Positions 25,866 to 35,042 of a stretch of 64,000 nt of DNA are shown one piece after another (positions within the stretch are counted from its first letter, which is position 1; the number at the start of each line of letters is the position of its first letter). The notes beneath the pieces are model-generated. The model did no database searches, was not told the DNA's origin, and saw nothing but the letters and a program-made list of their open reading frames with translations. Origin of the DNA: Pseudoalteromonas sp. XMcav2-N (GTDB lineage Bacteria > Pseudomonadota > Gammaproteobacteria > Enterobacterales > Alteromonadaceae); the NCBI RefSeq assembly GCF_024124545.1, contig NZ_JAMXSF010000005.1, positions 62,001-126,000 of the forward strand. The letters are read 5' to 3'. The position numbers were made by a program, and so were the translations under genes.

Positions 25866-26576
25866 ATGGCGGAGCAACAAGTGCAGCCTTTACACAACGA
25901 GAAACATGCCAACATCAAAGTAAAAAATGGCATTAACGTAGAATTTTTGAAATCTCAGCACTTGATCCCGGTAGTTGCACACGAGTTTGCGCGTGTTGCG
26001 ACTGAATTCCCGATGGCATTTGTTAAGAACACTGAAAGCGGCCAGTTCCAGGCTGTTGCCCTGTTTGGTCTTGAGCCAGGTGAAAACCTGTTCGTACAAG
26101 ATGGTGAGTGGACTGCGGGTATCGCACCGCTGGCAGCATCTCGTTACCCGTTTGGTCTGGTTAAGCACCCAGAGCAAGACCAGTACGGCATCGTAATCGA
26201 CGAAGCAAGTTCACTGGTTGGTGAAGAAGAAGGTAACGCTTTGTTCGAAGACGGCAAGGAAACTGAATACCTTGAGCGTCGCAAAGAAGCTCTGGTTAAC
26301 TTCATCGAGTTTTCTCGTGTAACTGAAGCTTTCACTCAGTACCTGGCTGAAAAAGAGCTACTTGTACAACAAACTCTGACTGTTGAAATCTCTGGTGAGA
26401 AGAAAGACATCAATGGTATCTACCTGGTAGACGAGCGTAAGCTGAACGAGCTGAGCGATGAAGCATACCTGGAACTGCGTAAACGTGGTTACCTGGCACC
26501 TATCTTCTCTTTCCTGACTTCTACACATCAGGTTGGCCGTCTGGCTCGTCTGAAAGCAAAGCGTCAGGCAAGCTAA
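25866..26576 (+). CDS. SapC family protein
   Basis: This is a 236-residue soluble protein of the SapC family, named after a Campylobacter surface-layer locus. It has typical segments LIPVVAHEFARVATEFPMAFVKN, GLEPGENLF, WTAGIAPLAASRYPFGLV and, near the end, LSDEAYLELRKRGYLAPIFSFLTSTHQVGRLARLK. It usually sits beside TonB receptors and tryptophan-halogenase-like genes in marine gammaproteobacteria and alphaproteobacteria, as here. The biochemical role is unknown. It is 102 bp after the second halogenase-like gene and uses codons of a highly expressed gene, so it may have its own promoter. A terminator follows. Confidence 0.88.
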   Translation: MAEQQVQPLHNEKHANIKVKNGINVEFLKSQHLIPVVAHEFARVATEFPMAFVKNTESGQFQAVALFGLEPGENLFVQDGEWTAGIAPLAASRYPFGLVKHPEQDQYGIVIDEASSLVGEEEGNALFEDGKETEYLERRKEALVNFIEFSRVTEAFTQYLAEKELLVQQTLTVEISGEKKDINGIYLVDERKLNELSDEAYLELRKRGYLAPIFSFLTSTHQVGRLARLKAKRQAS

Positions 26577-26599
26577 GTCAGTAATGACTATATATTGTT

Positions 26600-26627
26600 A
26601 AAAAGCGCCTAAGGGCGCTTTTTTTAT
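26600..26627 (+). terminator. Intrinsic terminator after sapC
   Basis: AAAAAGCGCC (26600-26609) pairs with GGCGCTTTTT (26614-26623) around a TAAG loop, followed by more T. It closes the receptor/halogenase/SapC locus. Confidence 0.9.
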
Positions 26628-26698
26628 CGCTTTTTTTTGTATTCGAAATTCAGTTCCGGCAACTTAGTTCCCTAGTAAAAGAACAACAGGAACTCAAC

Positions 26699-27739
26699 AT
26701 GCGCCCTATACTTATCACCTCATCTTTATTCGCCGCTCTGAGCGTGGCACACCCTGCTTTTGCAGCCAAACCCGAGGCACCCATCGCCATTGCGATTCAT
26801 GGTGGTGCTGGCACGATTGAAAAGTCTCGCTTCACACCCGAACAGGAAAAAGCCTATCGACAGACGCTTAAAGAGGCTGTTGAGCGAGGCTACAGGGTCT
26901 TAGAGCAAGGTGGTGAAAGTCTGGATGCAATTACTGCTGCAATTAAAGTGCTGGAAAACTCTCCGTTTTTTAATGCTGGTAAGGGAGCTGTGTATACTTA
27001 TGAGGGCACTCATGAACTGGACGCATCAATTATGGATGGTCGGGGCCGACAGGCTGGTGCGGTTGCCGGAGTGAAGCATGTGAAAAACCCTATTGAGTTG
27101 GCCAGAGCGGTTATGGAAAAATCGGTGCATGTGATGCTCAGTGGTGCCGGGGCGGAAGAATTTGCTAAGCGAGAGGGTATGTCATTCGTGGATAACGATT
27201 ATTTTGATACACCTCACCGTTATGAAGCCTGGCAAAAAGCGCGAAAGAAACTGGAGCAAGCTGAGCAGGGCACAAAAGACTATCAGGCACAGCATCAGCA
27301 GTTGCCGCAGCAATTTAAGATGGGCACTGTGGGGGCCGTCGCCCTGGACAAAAATGGCAATCTTGCTGCAGGCACGTCTACCGGAGGGATGACCGCAAAA
27401 CGATTTGGTCGTGTTGGTGACTCTCCTATTATTGGTGCAGGCACCTTTGCAGACAATGATTCTTGTGCGGTGTCAGCCACGGGCCATGGTGAGTACTTTA
27501 TTCGCTATAATGTTGCCGCTGATATCTGTGCACGGGTGCAGTATCAGGACAAATCCGTAGTACAAGCCGGGCAGGAGGTTATTTTTGGCCCTATGTTTGA
27601 GGCTGGTGGAACCGGTGGGGTGATCATTTTAGACGCTCAGGGCAACTTAAGCATGCCATTTAATACTAAGGGCATGTATCGTGCCAGTAAATCCAACACT
27701 CAGCCTACTTACGTGGGGATTTTCAAAGCGACAGATTAA
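26699..27739 (+). CDS. Exported isoaspartyl peptidase / L-asparaginase (Ntn hydrolase, IaaA type)
   Basis: This is a 346-residue protein with a signal peptide (residues 1-23, ending AFA). IAIHGGAGTI (31-40) and GKGAVYTYEGTHELDASIMDG form the alpha subunit. Autocleavage is expected before Thr210 in MGTVGAVALDKNGN, giving the N-terminal Thr nucleophile of the beta subunit, and STGGMTAKRFGRVGDSPIIGAGTFAD is the substrate-binding part. Such enzymes cleave isoaspartyl dipeptides and asparagine. The signal peptide places it in the periplasm, whereas E. coli IaaA lacks one. It is monocistronic, between two terminators. Confidence 0.93.
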   Translation: MRPILITSSLFAALSVAHPAFAAKPEAPIAIAIHGGAGTIEKSRFTPEQEKAYRQTLKEAVERGYRVLEQGGESLDAITAAIKVLENSPFFNAGKGAVYTYEGTHELDASIMDGRGRQAGAVAGVKHVKNPIELARAVMEKSVHVMLSGAGAEEFAKREGMSFVDNDYFDTPHRYEAWQKARKKLEQAEQGTKDYQAQHQQLPQQFKMGTVGAVALDKNGNLAAGTSTGGMTAKRFGRVGDSPIIGAGTFADNDSCAVSATGHGEYFIRYNVAADICARVQYQDKSVVQAGQEVIFGPMFEAGGTGGVIILDAQGNLSMPFNTKGMYRASKSNTQPTYVGIFKATD

Positions 27740-27784
27740 CTCGAATCATTCTGCTTAACGTCTGCAAATTTGGGCAATTTTTGT

Positions 27785-27821
27785 AACGCCAGCTACTATT
27801 TAATATGAAGCTGGTGTTTTC
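27785..27821 (+). terminator. Intrinsic terminator after the isoaspartyl peptidase gene
   Basis: AACGCCAGCT (27785-27794) pairs with AGCTGGTGTT (27809-27818) with one G-U pair, followed by a short T-run. Confidence 0.7.
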
Positions 27822-27836
27822 TTAGGGGAATGAAAT

Positions 27837-28265
27837 ATGCAATCTGTCAAAGTAGCAGACTATCTTAACCATCGTCCGGTAACCTTTAAAGCCGACATGC
27901 GTATCGAGTCGGCCGTGGAAAAACTACTGCAAAGTGGTCAGGCCGGAGGACCTGTGATCGATGATATGCAGCGCGTAGTGGGCTTTTTATCAGAGCAGGA
28001 TTGTATCCGAACTATGCTGGAAGCTACTTACCAGAACGAATCTCATAGCATAGTGGCTGATGTGATGAATGCTGAGCCTTTATGTGTCAGCCCTGATGAT
28101 AGCATTCTAAAGCTGGCAGACAGAATGACCGCCGATAAACCAAAAATCTATCCGGTGTGTGACAGTGACTGTCGGCTGGTTGGGGTGATCAGCCGTACGC
28201 ATGTATTGTATGCTATCGATAAGCATCTGCATGATACCTATGAGTCGGGACATCGTTTTGTCTGA
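27837..28265 (+). CDS. Small two-CBS-domain protein
   Basis: This is a 142-residue protein made of one CBS pair: VADYLNHRPVTFKADMRIESAVEKLLQ...GGPVIDDMQRVVGFLSEQDCIRTML and VADVMNAEPLCVSPDDSILKLADRMTADKPKIYPVCDSDCRLVGVISRTHVLYAI. Stand-alone CBS pairs bind adenine nucleotides and act as energy sensors on partner proteins; the partner here is unknown. An AGGGGAA site precedes the ATG. There is a terminator upstream and a 192-bp gap to hrpA, so it is probably transcribed alone. Confidence 0.9.
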   Translation: MQSVKVADYLNHRPVTFKADMRIESAVEKLLQSGQAGGPVIDDMQRVVGFLSEQDCIRTMLEATYQNESHSIVADVMNAEPLCVSPDDSILKLADRMTADKPKIYPVCDSDCRLVGVISRTHVLYAIDKHLHDTYESGHRFV

Positions 28266-28457
28266 GTTCTGACGCAAGTTTCCAGAGGGTAAACTTCTAG
28301 TCCTGATGAATGTGGTGTCAGCGATAATTGGCACCACCCTGTGTGATAGCTACTCAACTCTGTTTTTAAGGTTCCGGTCCTTGTCAAAGGGACTGGGCTG
28401 TACTCGTGCTTTTTGTTAGACTACGCGACGATTTTCTCAGTAACAAGGTGTCGTGTA

Positions 28458-31400
28458 GTGGATTTGCAGTCGTTGTATTCGAACATAGCGGATTGCCTCA
28501 AAAAGGATCAGTTTCTCTTTAAAAAACGTCTTCAGGGCGTCAAAAAAATAAAAGATGAAGCGAAACAACAAAAGGTACTTACTCAGATAACGCGTGATAT
28601 AGAGCACAGTAAAACGCTCAGAGTGAAGCGTCTGGCTGAATTGCCGACGGTGCAATACCCCGAGTCGCTGCCGGTTAGCCAGAAAAAAGACGACATTAAA
28701 AAAGCCATTGCCGAGAACCAGGTGGTGATAGTTGCGGGTGAAACCGGCTCGGGAAAAACCACTCAGCTACCTAAAATCTGTCTGGAACTGGGCCGCGGTG
28801 TTGATGGCTATATTGGTCACACTCAGCCACGACGTCTGGCCGCGCGCAGTGTGTCAAACCGTATCGCCGAAGAGCTTAATTGTGAGCTTGGCCAGGAGGT
28901 CGGCTTTAAAATCCGTTTCAGCGATCAGGTGTCTGATAAGAGCTATATCAAATTAATGACCGACGGTATCTTGCTGGCAGAGATCCAGCAAGACAGATAT
29001 CTGAACCAATACGATACCATCATTATAGATGAAGCCCACGAGCGCAGCCTGAATATCGACTTTATCCTTGGCTATCTGAAAAACCTGCTTCCTAAGCGCC
29101 CAGAATTGAAAGTGATCATTACCTCCGCGACAATCGATCCGGAGCGTTTTTCCAGGCACTTTAATAACGCTCCCATCATTGAAGTATCAGGCCGTACCTA
29201 TCCGGTAGAAGTGCGCTATCGTCCCGTGATTGATGCCAGTGGAGATGAGAGTGAAGCCGAAAACGACCAGCTACAAGGGATTTTCGATGCCGTAGACGAG
29301 CTGTGTGCAGAAGGCCCGGGAGACATCCTGATTTTTATGAATGGCGAGCGGGAAATTCGTGATACGGCCGATGCACTGGGTAAACGTAATCTCAAAGGGG
29401 TTGAGATCCTGCCTTTGTATGCCCGTTTGTCTAATGCAGAGCAGAACCGCATTTTTGCTGCACACAGCCACCGTCGTATTGTACTGTCAACCAACGTAGC
29501 TGAAACCTCTCTGACCGTACCAGGGATCCGTTATGTAATTGACCCGGGCACTGCACGGATCAGCCGCTACAGTGCCCGTACTAAAGTTCAGAGATTGCCA
29601 ATTGAAGCAGTTTCACAGGCCAGTGCCAATCAGCGTATGGGACGTTGTGGCCGGGTCGCTGCGGGTGTCTGTATCCGTTTGTACTCAGAAGAAGATTTCC
29701 TGGGTCGTCCGGAATTTACCGATCCGGAAATCCTGCGCACCAATCTGGCATCGGTTATTTTGCAAATGCTGGCACTGGGCCTGGGAGATATCAAGCGTTT
29801 TCCGTTTGTGCAAGCACCCGATAACCGCAATATTACAGATGGTGTTACCTTGCTTGAAGAGCTGGGGGCTGTTAAACCTGCCGCCAGACGTGAGCAAACC
29901 ACGCTGACTCAGACCGGACGCAAGCTCAGCCGCTTACCCATAGATCCGCGCCTGGCCCGCATGGTACTGGCATCAGCACCTTTGGGGGCATTGCGTGAGG
30001 TGATCATTATCGCTGCGGCGTTGTCGATTCAGGATCCCAGAGAGCGGCCGCAGGAAAAGCGCGGCGCAGCGGACGAAAAGCATGGCCGGTTCGAAGATGC
30101 AGACTCCGATTTTATGGCGTTTCTGAACCTCTGGCAGTATCTGGAAGAGCAGCAGGAAGCGCTCAGTCGCAGTCAGTTCAGAAAGCAATGTCAGAAAGAC
30201 TTTTTAGCCTATATGCGCGTCAGAGAATGGCAGGATATTGTTTATCAGCTGACAACAGTGTGCACAGAAATGGGCCTCAAAGGCTCGGGTAATGATGCCA
30301 GCTTCGAAGCCATTCATCAGGCGTTGTTGAGCGGCATGCTGAGCCACATAGGTCAAAAAGACGAGAAAAAATTCTATAAGGGTGCGCGCAACAGCCAGTT
30401 CCATATATTCCCGGGGTCTGGTTTGTTTAAGAAAAGTCCGAAATGGGTGATGGCAGCCGAGCTGGTCGAAACCAGCAAGCTCTATGCCCGCATCAATGCC
30501 AAGATTGACGTTAACTGGATAGCGCCCCTGGCAGAACATCTGGTTAAGCGCAGTTACAGTGAGCCACACTGGGAAAAGAAACAGGGGTGTGTCATCGCTT
30601 TTGAACAGCAAACCCTGTACGGCCTCATCATAGTTGGCAAAAAGCGTACGGTTTACAGCCAGATTGAACCTGTGCTGTGTCGCGAACTCTTTATTAAAGA
30701 AGCGTTGGTTGCGCAGCAATTGGGGCAAAATGAGGTCTTTTTGAAACACAATCAGGCACTGATAGAAGATATTCAGGATCTGGAAAACAAAGCACGTCGC
30801 CGGGATATTCTGGTCGATGAGCATATGATGCAGGCGTTTTATGAGCAGCGGATCCCGGCCGATGTAAATAATCGTGCCGCTTTCAACCACTGGTGGAAAG
30901 ACAAGAAAAAAACCGACAAACGCTTTTTGCATATGGATCGGGATGCCCTGATGCAACACGAGGCGTCACACATTACGGCACTGGATTATCCTGACGTGTG
31001 GCAGCAGGGTAATCTGATGTTGCCATTGAGCTATCATTTTGAACCCGGTCAACCTGTTGATGGGGTGACCGTAAACATCCCCCTGCCGCTCCTCAATCAG
31101 GTTGCGAATGAAGGTTTTGACTGGCATATACCAGCACTGCGTCATGAATTGATTTGCTCCTTGATTAAGAGCTTACCCAAGAGCCTGAGACGTAACTTTG
31201 TGCCGGCACCAAACTACGCCGATGCGGTGCTTGCTGCTATAGAGCCAATGCAAGGGGGCTTCCTGGAGGCGCTGGCAAATCGCTTACTGCGCATGACTGG
31301 CGTGAAAGTTGACGCTGAGGCGTTCGATCTCGGGGCACTGGAATCGCACTTAAAAATGCAGTTTCAGGTACTGGATGAACACAATAAGGTGATTGCGCAT

Positions 31401-32342
31401 GGCTATGACCTTGATGCACTCAAAGCCAAATTACAAGGCAAGGTCACGCAAACGCTGTCCAAAGTGGCAGAAGAGGGCATAGAGCAGGAGGGGCTGACGC
31501 AGTGGTCGTTTGGTGACCTGCCTGAGGAATACACCAAAAAGCAGGGCGGCTACGAGATCAAAGCGTTTCCGGCGTTGGTGGACGATAAGCAAACTACCTC
31601 AATCAGCTTGTTTGACCACCCGCTCAAGGCACAACAGGCGCACCGCCTCGGTTTACGTCGACTGGTGATGCTTAACGTGCCCTCACCGGTGAAATATTTA
31701 CAACAGCATTTGCCGAATAAAGCAAAGCTGGGGCTGTATTTTAATCCGTTTGGTAAAATTAACGACCTGATTGACGATTGTACTGCTGCGGGGGTGGACG
31801 CTTTACTTGGTGACTATACCTCAATCCGCTCTGAGCAGGACTTTGAAAAAGCCAAAGAGCATGTCCGAGCTGAGTTGGGAGATAAAGTCGTTGACATTGC
31901 CTCAGCAGTTGAACAAGTGCTGAGCATTGCACATAGTGTGAATAAACGCATGAAAGGTCGCGTTGACCTGACCATGATCACTGCCCATGGGGATATCAAG
32001 TCTCAGTTAGAGAGTCTGATCTTTAAAGGCTTTGTTAGCCAGCATGGTGCACACAAGTTGTCTGATCTATTGCGTTATATGAAAGCGATTGAAAAACGTC
32101 TTGAGAAGTTGCCGGTCGATCCAAATCGTGACCGTTTGTGTGTGCTGGAACTCGAAAAAGTAGCAACTGCATACACAGATAAGTGTAATAAGCAGCCAAA
32201 AGGGCTGCCAATGCCAGAAGCCCTGAAGGAAGTTTTTTGGATGCAGCAGGAACTTCGGGTGTCTTTATTTGCTCAAACACTAGGCACACCTTATCCGATT
32301 TCAGCAAAGCGCATCACTAATGCGCTAAATGAGATCGAATAG
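28458..32342 (+). CDS. hrpA: ATP-dependent RNA helicase HrpA (DEAH box)
   Basis: From a GTG at 28458 (AAGG site about 9 nt upstream) the protein has 1294 residues, close to E. coli HrpA (1300). A TTG 15 codons earlier is possible but adds sequence absent from homologues. The N-terminus FKKRLQGVKKIKDE matches HrpA. Helicase motifs are GETGSGKTTQLPK (I), TQPRRLAARSV (Ia), DEAHERSLNIDF (II), TSATID (III) and QRMGRCGRVAAGVCIRLYSEEDF (VI). Helicase-associated and OB-like domains follow, with the long HrpA-specific C-terminus. HrpA rescues stalled ribosomes and processes mRNA in proteobacteria. Confidence 0.97.
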   Translation: MDLQSLYSNIADCLKKDQFLFKKRLQGVKKIKDEAKQQKVLTQITRDIEHSKTLRVKRLAELPTVQYPESLPVSQKKDDIKKAIAENQVVIVAGETGSGKTTQLPKICLELGRGVDGYIGHTQPRRLAARSVSNRIAEELNCELGQEVGFKIRFSDQVSDKSYIKLMTDGILLAEIQQDRYLNQYDTIIIDEAHERSLNIDFILGYLKNLLPKRPELKVIITSATIDPERFSRHFNNAPIIEVSGRTYPVEVRYRPVIDASGDESEAENDQLQGIFDAVDELCAEGPGDILIFMNGEREIRDTADALGKRNLKGVEILPLYARLSNAEQNRIFAAHSHRRIVLSTNVAETSLTVPGIRYVIDPGTARISRYSARTKVQRLPIEAVSQASANQRMGRCGRVAAGVCIRLYSEEDFLGRPEFTDPEILRTNLASVILQMLALGLGDIKRFPFVQAPDNRNITDGVTLLEELGAVKPAARREQTTLTQTGRKLSRLPIDPRLARMVLASAPLGALREVIIIAAALSIQDPRERPQEKRGAADEKHGRFEDADSDFMAFLNLWQYLEEQQEALSRSQFRKQCQKDFLAYMRVREWQDIVYQLTTVCTEMGLKGSGNDASFEAIHQALLSGMLSHIGQKDEKKFYKGARNSQFHIFPGSGLFKKSPKWVMAAELVETSKLYARINAKIDVNWIAPLAEHLVKRSYSEPHWEKKQGCVIAFEQQTLYGLIIVGKKRTVYSQIEPVLCRELFIKEALVAQQLGQNEVFLKHNQALIEDIQDLENKARRRDILVDEHMMQAFYEQRIPADVNNRAAFNHWWKDKKKTDKRFLHMDRDALMQHEASHITALDYPDVWQQGNLMLPLSYHFEPGQPVDGVTVNIPLPLLNQVANEGFDWHIPALRHELICSLIKSLPKSLRRNFVPAPNYADAVLAAIEPMQGGFLEALANRLLRMTGVKVDAEAFDLGALESHLKMQFQVLDEHNKVIAHGYDLDALKAKLQGKVTQTLSKVAEEGIEQEGLTQWSFGDLPEEYTKKQGGYEIKAFPALVDDKQTTSISLFDHPLKAQQAHRLGLRRLVMLNVPSPVKYLQQHLPNKAKLGLYFNPFGKINDLIDDCTAAGVDALLGDYTSIRSEQDFEKAKEHVRAELGDKVVDIASAVEQVLSIAHSVNKRMKGRVDLTMITAHGDIKSQLESLIFKGFVSQHGAHKLSDLLRYMKAIEKRLEKLPVDPNRDRLCVLELEKVATAYTDKCNKQPKGLPMPEALKEVFWMQQELRVSLFAQTLGTPYPISAKRITNALNEIE

Positions 32343-32429
32343 TGTGTTTTGACTTGCAATTTGCATTAGGGCAATTACCTTATTAAGAGGAAACTATTTT
32401 TGGATTGTGAAAAGGAAGCGGCATTGACT

Positions 32430-32828
32430 ATGTCCACACAGGGGAGCAGGATGAAAACGCCGCATGTTTTAGTGGTTGATGATGAGTATTTCAATTTTGA
32501 AATGCTCTCTATGGCTTTGTCGGACGCATTTAAATTTAGCTACGCTGAATCAGGTAAAAGCTGCTTGTCTAATGCGATTGCTGATCCACCGGATGTGATA
32601 CTGCTCGACGTATGCATGCCTGGGTTGGATGGATACGATACGTGTCGAATGCTAAAAAACACGCCTGAAACCCGAGATATTCCCGTACTGATGGTGTCGG
32701 GTCTGGAATCGGAGCAGGAGAAACAAGCTGGTTTTGATGCGGGCTGTGATGCTTACGTGGTTAAACCCTTTTCAATGCAATCCTTATCGGAAAAAATAAA
32801 AAATATGGTGCAAATTATTCCCAGGTAA
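32430..32828 (+). CDS. Single-domain response regulator receiver protein
   Basis: This is a CheY-like receiver of about 132 residues: VLVVDDEYFNFEML with the acidic pair, VILLDVCMPGLDGYDTCRML with the phospho-acceptor Asp, VLMVSG with the switch Ser, and AYVVKPFS with the conserved Lys. There is no output domain. The start is uncertain: ATG at 32430, a TTG two codons earlier with a better site, or ATG at 32451 right after GGGGAG. It is followed 42 bp later by a PilZ protein, and the two may form a small signalling pair. The cognate kinase is not adjacent. Confidence 0.88.
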   Translation: MSTQGSRMKTPHVLVVDDEYFNFEMLSMALSDAFKFSYAESGKSCLSNAIADPPDVILLDVCMPGLDGYDTCRMLKNTPETRDIPVLMVSGLESEQEKQAGFDAGCDAYVVKPFSMQSLSEKIKNMVQIIPR

Positions 32829-32870
32829 TTTTTTGCAGGCAAGCAATGATAATAATGAGTGGAGCACGCC

Positions 32871-33164
32871 ATGATACATGAGGATAAGCGGCGCTTTATG
32901 CGCATGATGGTCAACACCCAGGCACAATTAACGGTCTTGTCCACGGGTCATAAACTGCAAGGCACTTGCCACGACTTAAGTGCTACCGGTTTGTCGATCA
33001 TTGTTGAGGAGCCGATTGAAATCAATGAAATGTTAGACGTATTTATCGACAGTCACGGTGGCTCCATTCCACCTCTCAATGCTCATGTCAAAGTCATCCG
33101 CTGCGGCAACAACACCGAAGGCGAAGGCTATATGCTGGGCCTCGAGATTGTGCAGTTTAATTAA
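32871..33164 (+). CDS. PilZ-domain protein (putative c-di-GMP receptor)
   Basis: This is a 97-residue single PilZ domain: EDKRRFMRMMVNTQA supplies the R-x-x-x-R part (RRFMR), and CHDLSATGLSIIVEE supplies the D-x-S-x-x-G motif, so both c-di-GMP-binding motifs are present. The ATG at 32871 follows a GGAG site; a GTG four codons upstream is less likely. It lies 42 bp after a receiver gene. Targets of such small PilZ proteins are often motility or polysaccharide machinery. Confidence 0.88.
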   Translation: MIHEDKRRFMRMMVNTQAQLTVLSTGHKLQGTCHDLSATGLSIIVEEPIEINEMLDVFIDSHGGSIPPLNAHVKVIRCGNNTEGEGYMLGLEIVQFN

Positions 33165-33220
33165 CTATCCTTATGTAGCCCAACTATCGGCCCGTGTTGC
33201 ATGTGACGGACCGCCTTTAC

Positions 33221-33250
33221 AAAGCAGGCGCACAGGTGTGTCCCTGCTTT
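33221..33250 (+). terminator. Hairpin after the receiver-PilZ pair
   Basis: AAAGCAGG (33221-33228) pairs with CCTGCTTT (33243-33250), with an inner CACA/TGTG stem. A T-rich but interrupted tract follows, so this is a candidate terminator. Confidence 0.55.
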
Positions 33251-33355
33251 GGTAAATTTTGTCACCACTTCCACACTATTTGCACATTGACCTTACATAC
33301 TGATTAGCATCTGGTCTTACAAGTTTTGAATTCTGCTCACAGGGGTAACTACACC

Positions 33356-34969
33356 ATGAAACTGACAATACGGCACAAGCTGCTGGCTATTTTGCTGTTG
33401 GTCAACACCGTATTGATCATGGCGATTTACTTTGCTAATCAGGCGGCTTTTGAAAAGAGTTTTCGTGATTATATTCAGCAAAATAGCCGCGCACGACTCG
33501 TTGCGCTGATGCCGACTATTCGCGAAAATTACGACCGTTACGGTGAGGAGTGGGTGTATCATCGGCATCCGGCGTGGCATCAGCTGGTACAAGAAGTACG
33601 GGGACATGCCGTTAGAACGACATCGGACGGTGCGAATCCCTCTTATGACAGTTACGACAGCCCGTCTATGCGACAGCCTCGCAGACGACCAGAACATTCT
33701 AACAGAGGCCCGACAGAGGAGCGCATAGGTCGGGAGAGGGGTGATGAGCTTCGCCCTCAGACACAGTATCAATCTGACAGACGTCCGCAACCTGGTGCTG
33801 AGCGTCCACCCAGAGGAGAACGAAGTGCATACCCGCCAAAAAGACGCAGGCCGCCTCCCAGAGGGTATGGAGACAATGGAAGTGGTCGTTTAGTGTATAA
33901 AAACGCAGCCGGTGAGCAGGTTATTGGCTCACTGACGACAACTAGAACGACCTTGTGGGAGCCTGTTCACCAGTCAGATTCTCCTGCGTCGCCCCTACTG
34001 GGGTACGTTGGCCTTGAAGATGGCCTGGTTATGAGTAATCGTTTTGACAGTTTATTTGCCGAGCGACAAAAAAATTGGTTTATGTATATCGCCATTGTAG
34101 CCCTGATCGCATCGAGCTTACTGGCTATACCATTCAGTCACTTTCTGGTTGCGCCTGTACTGGCGCTGCGTCGGGCGGCACAGAGCCTGGCAAGAGGGGA
34201 CTATCAGAGTAACCTGAGCACGGATAGCAACGACGAGTTGGGTATGCTGGCTCGGGATTTGAATACCCTGTCAGAAACCCTGCGGGAAAACCAGCAGGCA
34301 AGACAGCAGTGGATCGCCGACATTTCTCACGAGCTGCGTACACCCATCGCTGTGTTTAAAGCTGAACTGGAAGGGATGATTGATGGGGTCATAGAAACTA
34401 ACCCTGAGCAGCTTCACTCTTTACATGAAGAGATAAGTCGTTTGACTCAGCTGGTTGATGATTTGCATCAGTTATCTATGTCGGACAGAGGATCTCTGAG
34501 CTATCAGATGTCACCACATTGTTTGGGCGATATCGTTGAACAGACATTCGGTAATCATCAGGCTCAGTTGACGAATCAACATTTTAAGTGGCAGCTGGAC
34601 GGAGATAAGTCGTTGCTTATGGAGTGTGATGACAGGCGGATGACTCAGTTATTTAGCAATCTGATGCAAAATACATTGCGTTACACCGATTCTGCGCAAC
34701 ACAGTCCCGGTCAGATCCAGGTGACGATTAAAAAACAGGGAGAGCAAACTGAAATCGTCTGGCAAGACAGCTCACCCGGAGTAGAGCCCGAGTTGTTAGA
34801 TAAACTCTTTGACCGCTTGTACCGGGTCAAACAGGCAAGAGATCGTGTGTCAGGTGGTTCGGGCCTTGGGCTAGCGATTTGTACCAGCATAGTTCAGGCG
34901 CATAACGGTACAATCTCGGCCCAACAAAGTGAGCTTGGCGGTCTGGCTGTGGTGATGCGCTTTTCCTAA
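33356..34969 (+). CDS. BaeS-like sensor histidine kinase with an Arg/Pro-rich periplasmic insertion
   Basis: This is a 537-residue kinase from the ATG at 33356 (AGGGG upstream). TM1 is KLLAILLLVNTVLIMAIYF. The periplasmic sensor is followed by TM2 (MYIAIVALIASSLLAIPFSHFLVAP), a HAMP domain, HisKA with ADISHELRTPIAVFKAELEG (His phospho-acceptor) and HATPase_c with NLMQNTLRYTD and SGGSGLGLAIC. In the periplasmic part about 65 residues (roughly 105-170) are extremely rich in Arg, Pro, Gln and Glu, unlike BaeS. They are probably disordered and highly positively charged. The receiver gene is 73 bp downstream, in the baeS-baeR order. BaeSR systems sense envelope damage. Confidence 0.9.
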   Translation: MKLTIRHKLLAILLLVNTVLIMAIYFANQAAFEKSFRDYIQQNSRARLVALMPTIRENYDRYGEEWVYHRHPAWHQLVQEVRGHAVRTTSDGANPSYDSYDSPSMRQPRRRPEHSNRGPTEERIGRERGDELRPQTQYQSDRRPQPGAERPPRGERSAYPPKRRRPPPRGYGDNGSGRLVYKNAAGEQVIGSLTTTRTTLWEPVHQSDSPASPLLGYVGLEDGLVMSNRFDSLFAERQKNWFMYIAIVALIASSLLAIPFSHFLVAPVLALRRAAQSLARGDYQSNLSTDSNDELGMLARDLNTLSETLRENQQARQQWIADISHELRTPIAVFKAELEGMIDGVIETNPEQLHSLHEEISRLTQLVDDLHQLSMSDRGSLSYQMSPHCLGDIVEQTFGNHQAQLTNQHFKWQLDGDKSLLMECDDRRMTQLFSNLMQNTLRYTDSAQHSPGQIQVTIKKQGEQTEIVWQDSSPGVEPELLDKLFDRLYRVKQARDRVSGGSGLGLAICTSIVQAHNGTISAQQSELGGLAVVMRFS

Positions 34970-35042
34970 AAGGGTTGTAAATTCAAGCCATTTCACTTAG
35001 TTTTGGGAAGTAGAAGACCCAAGGTGAAAGTGAACGCTGAAA

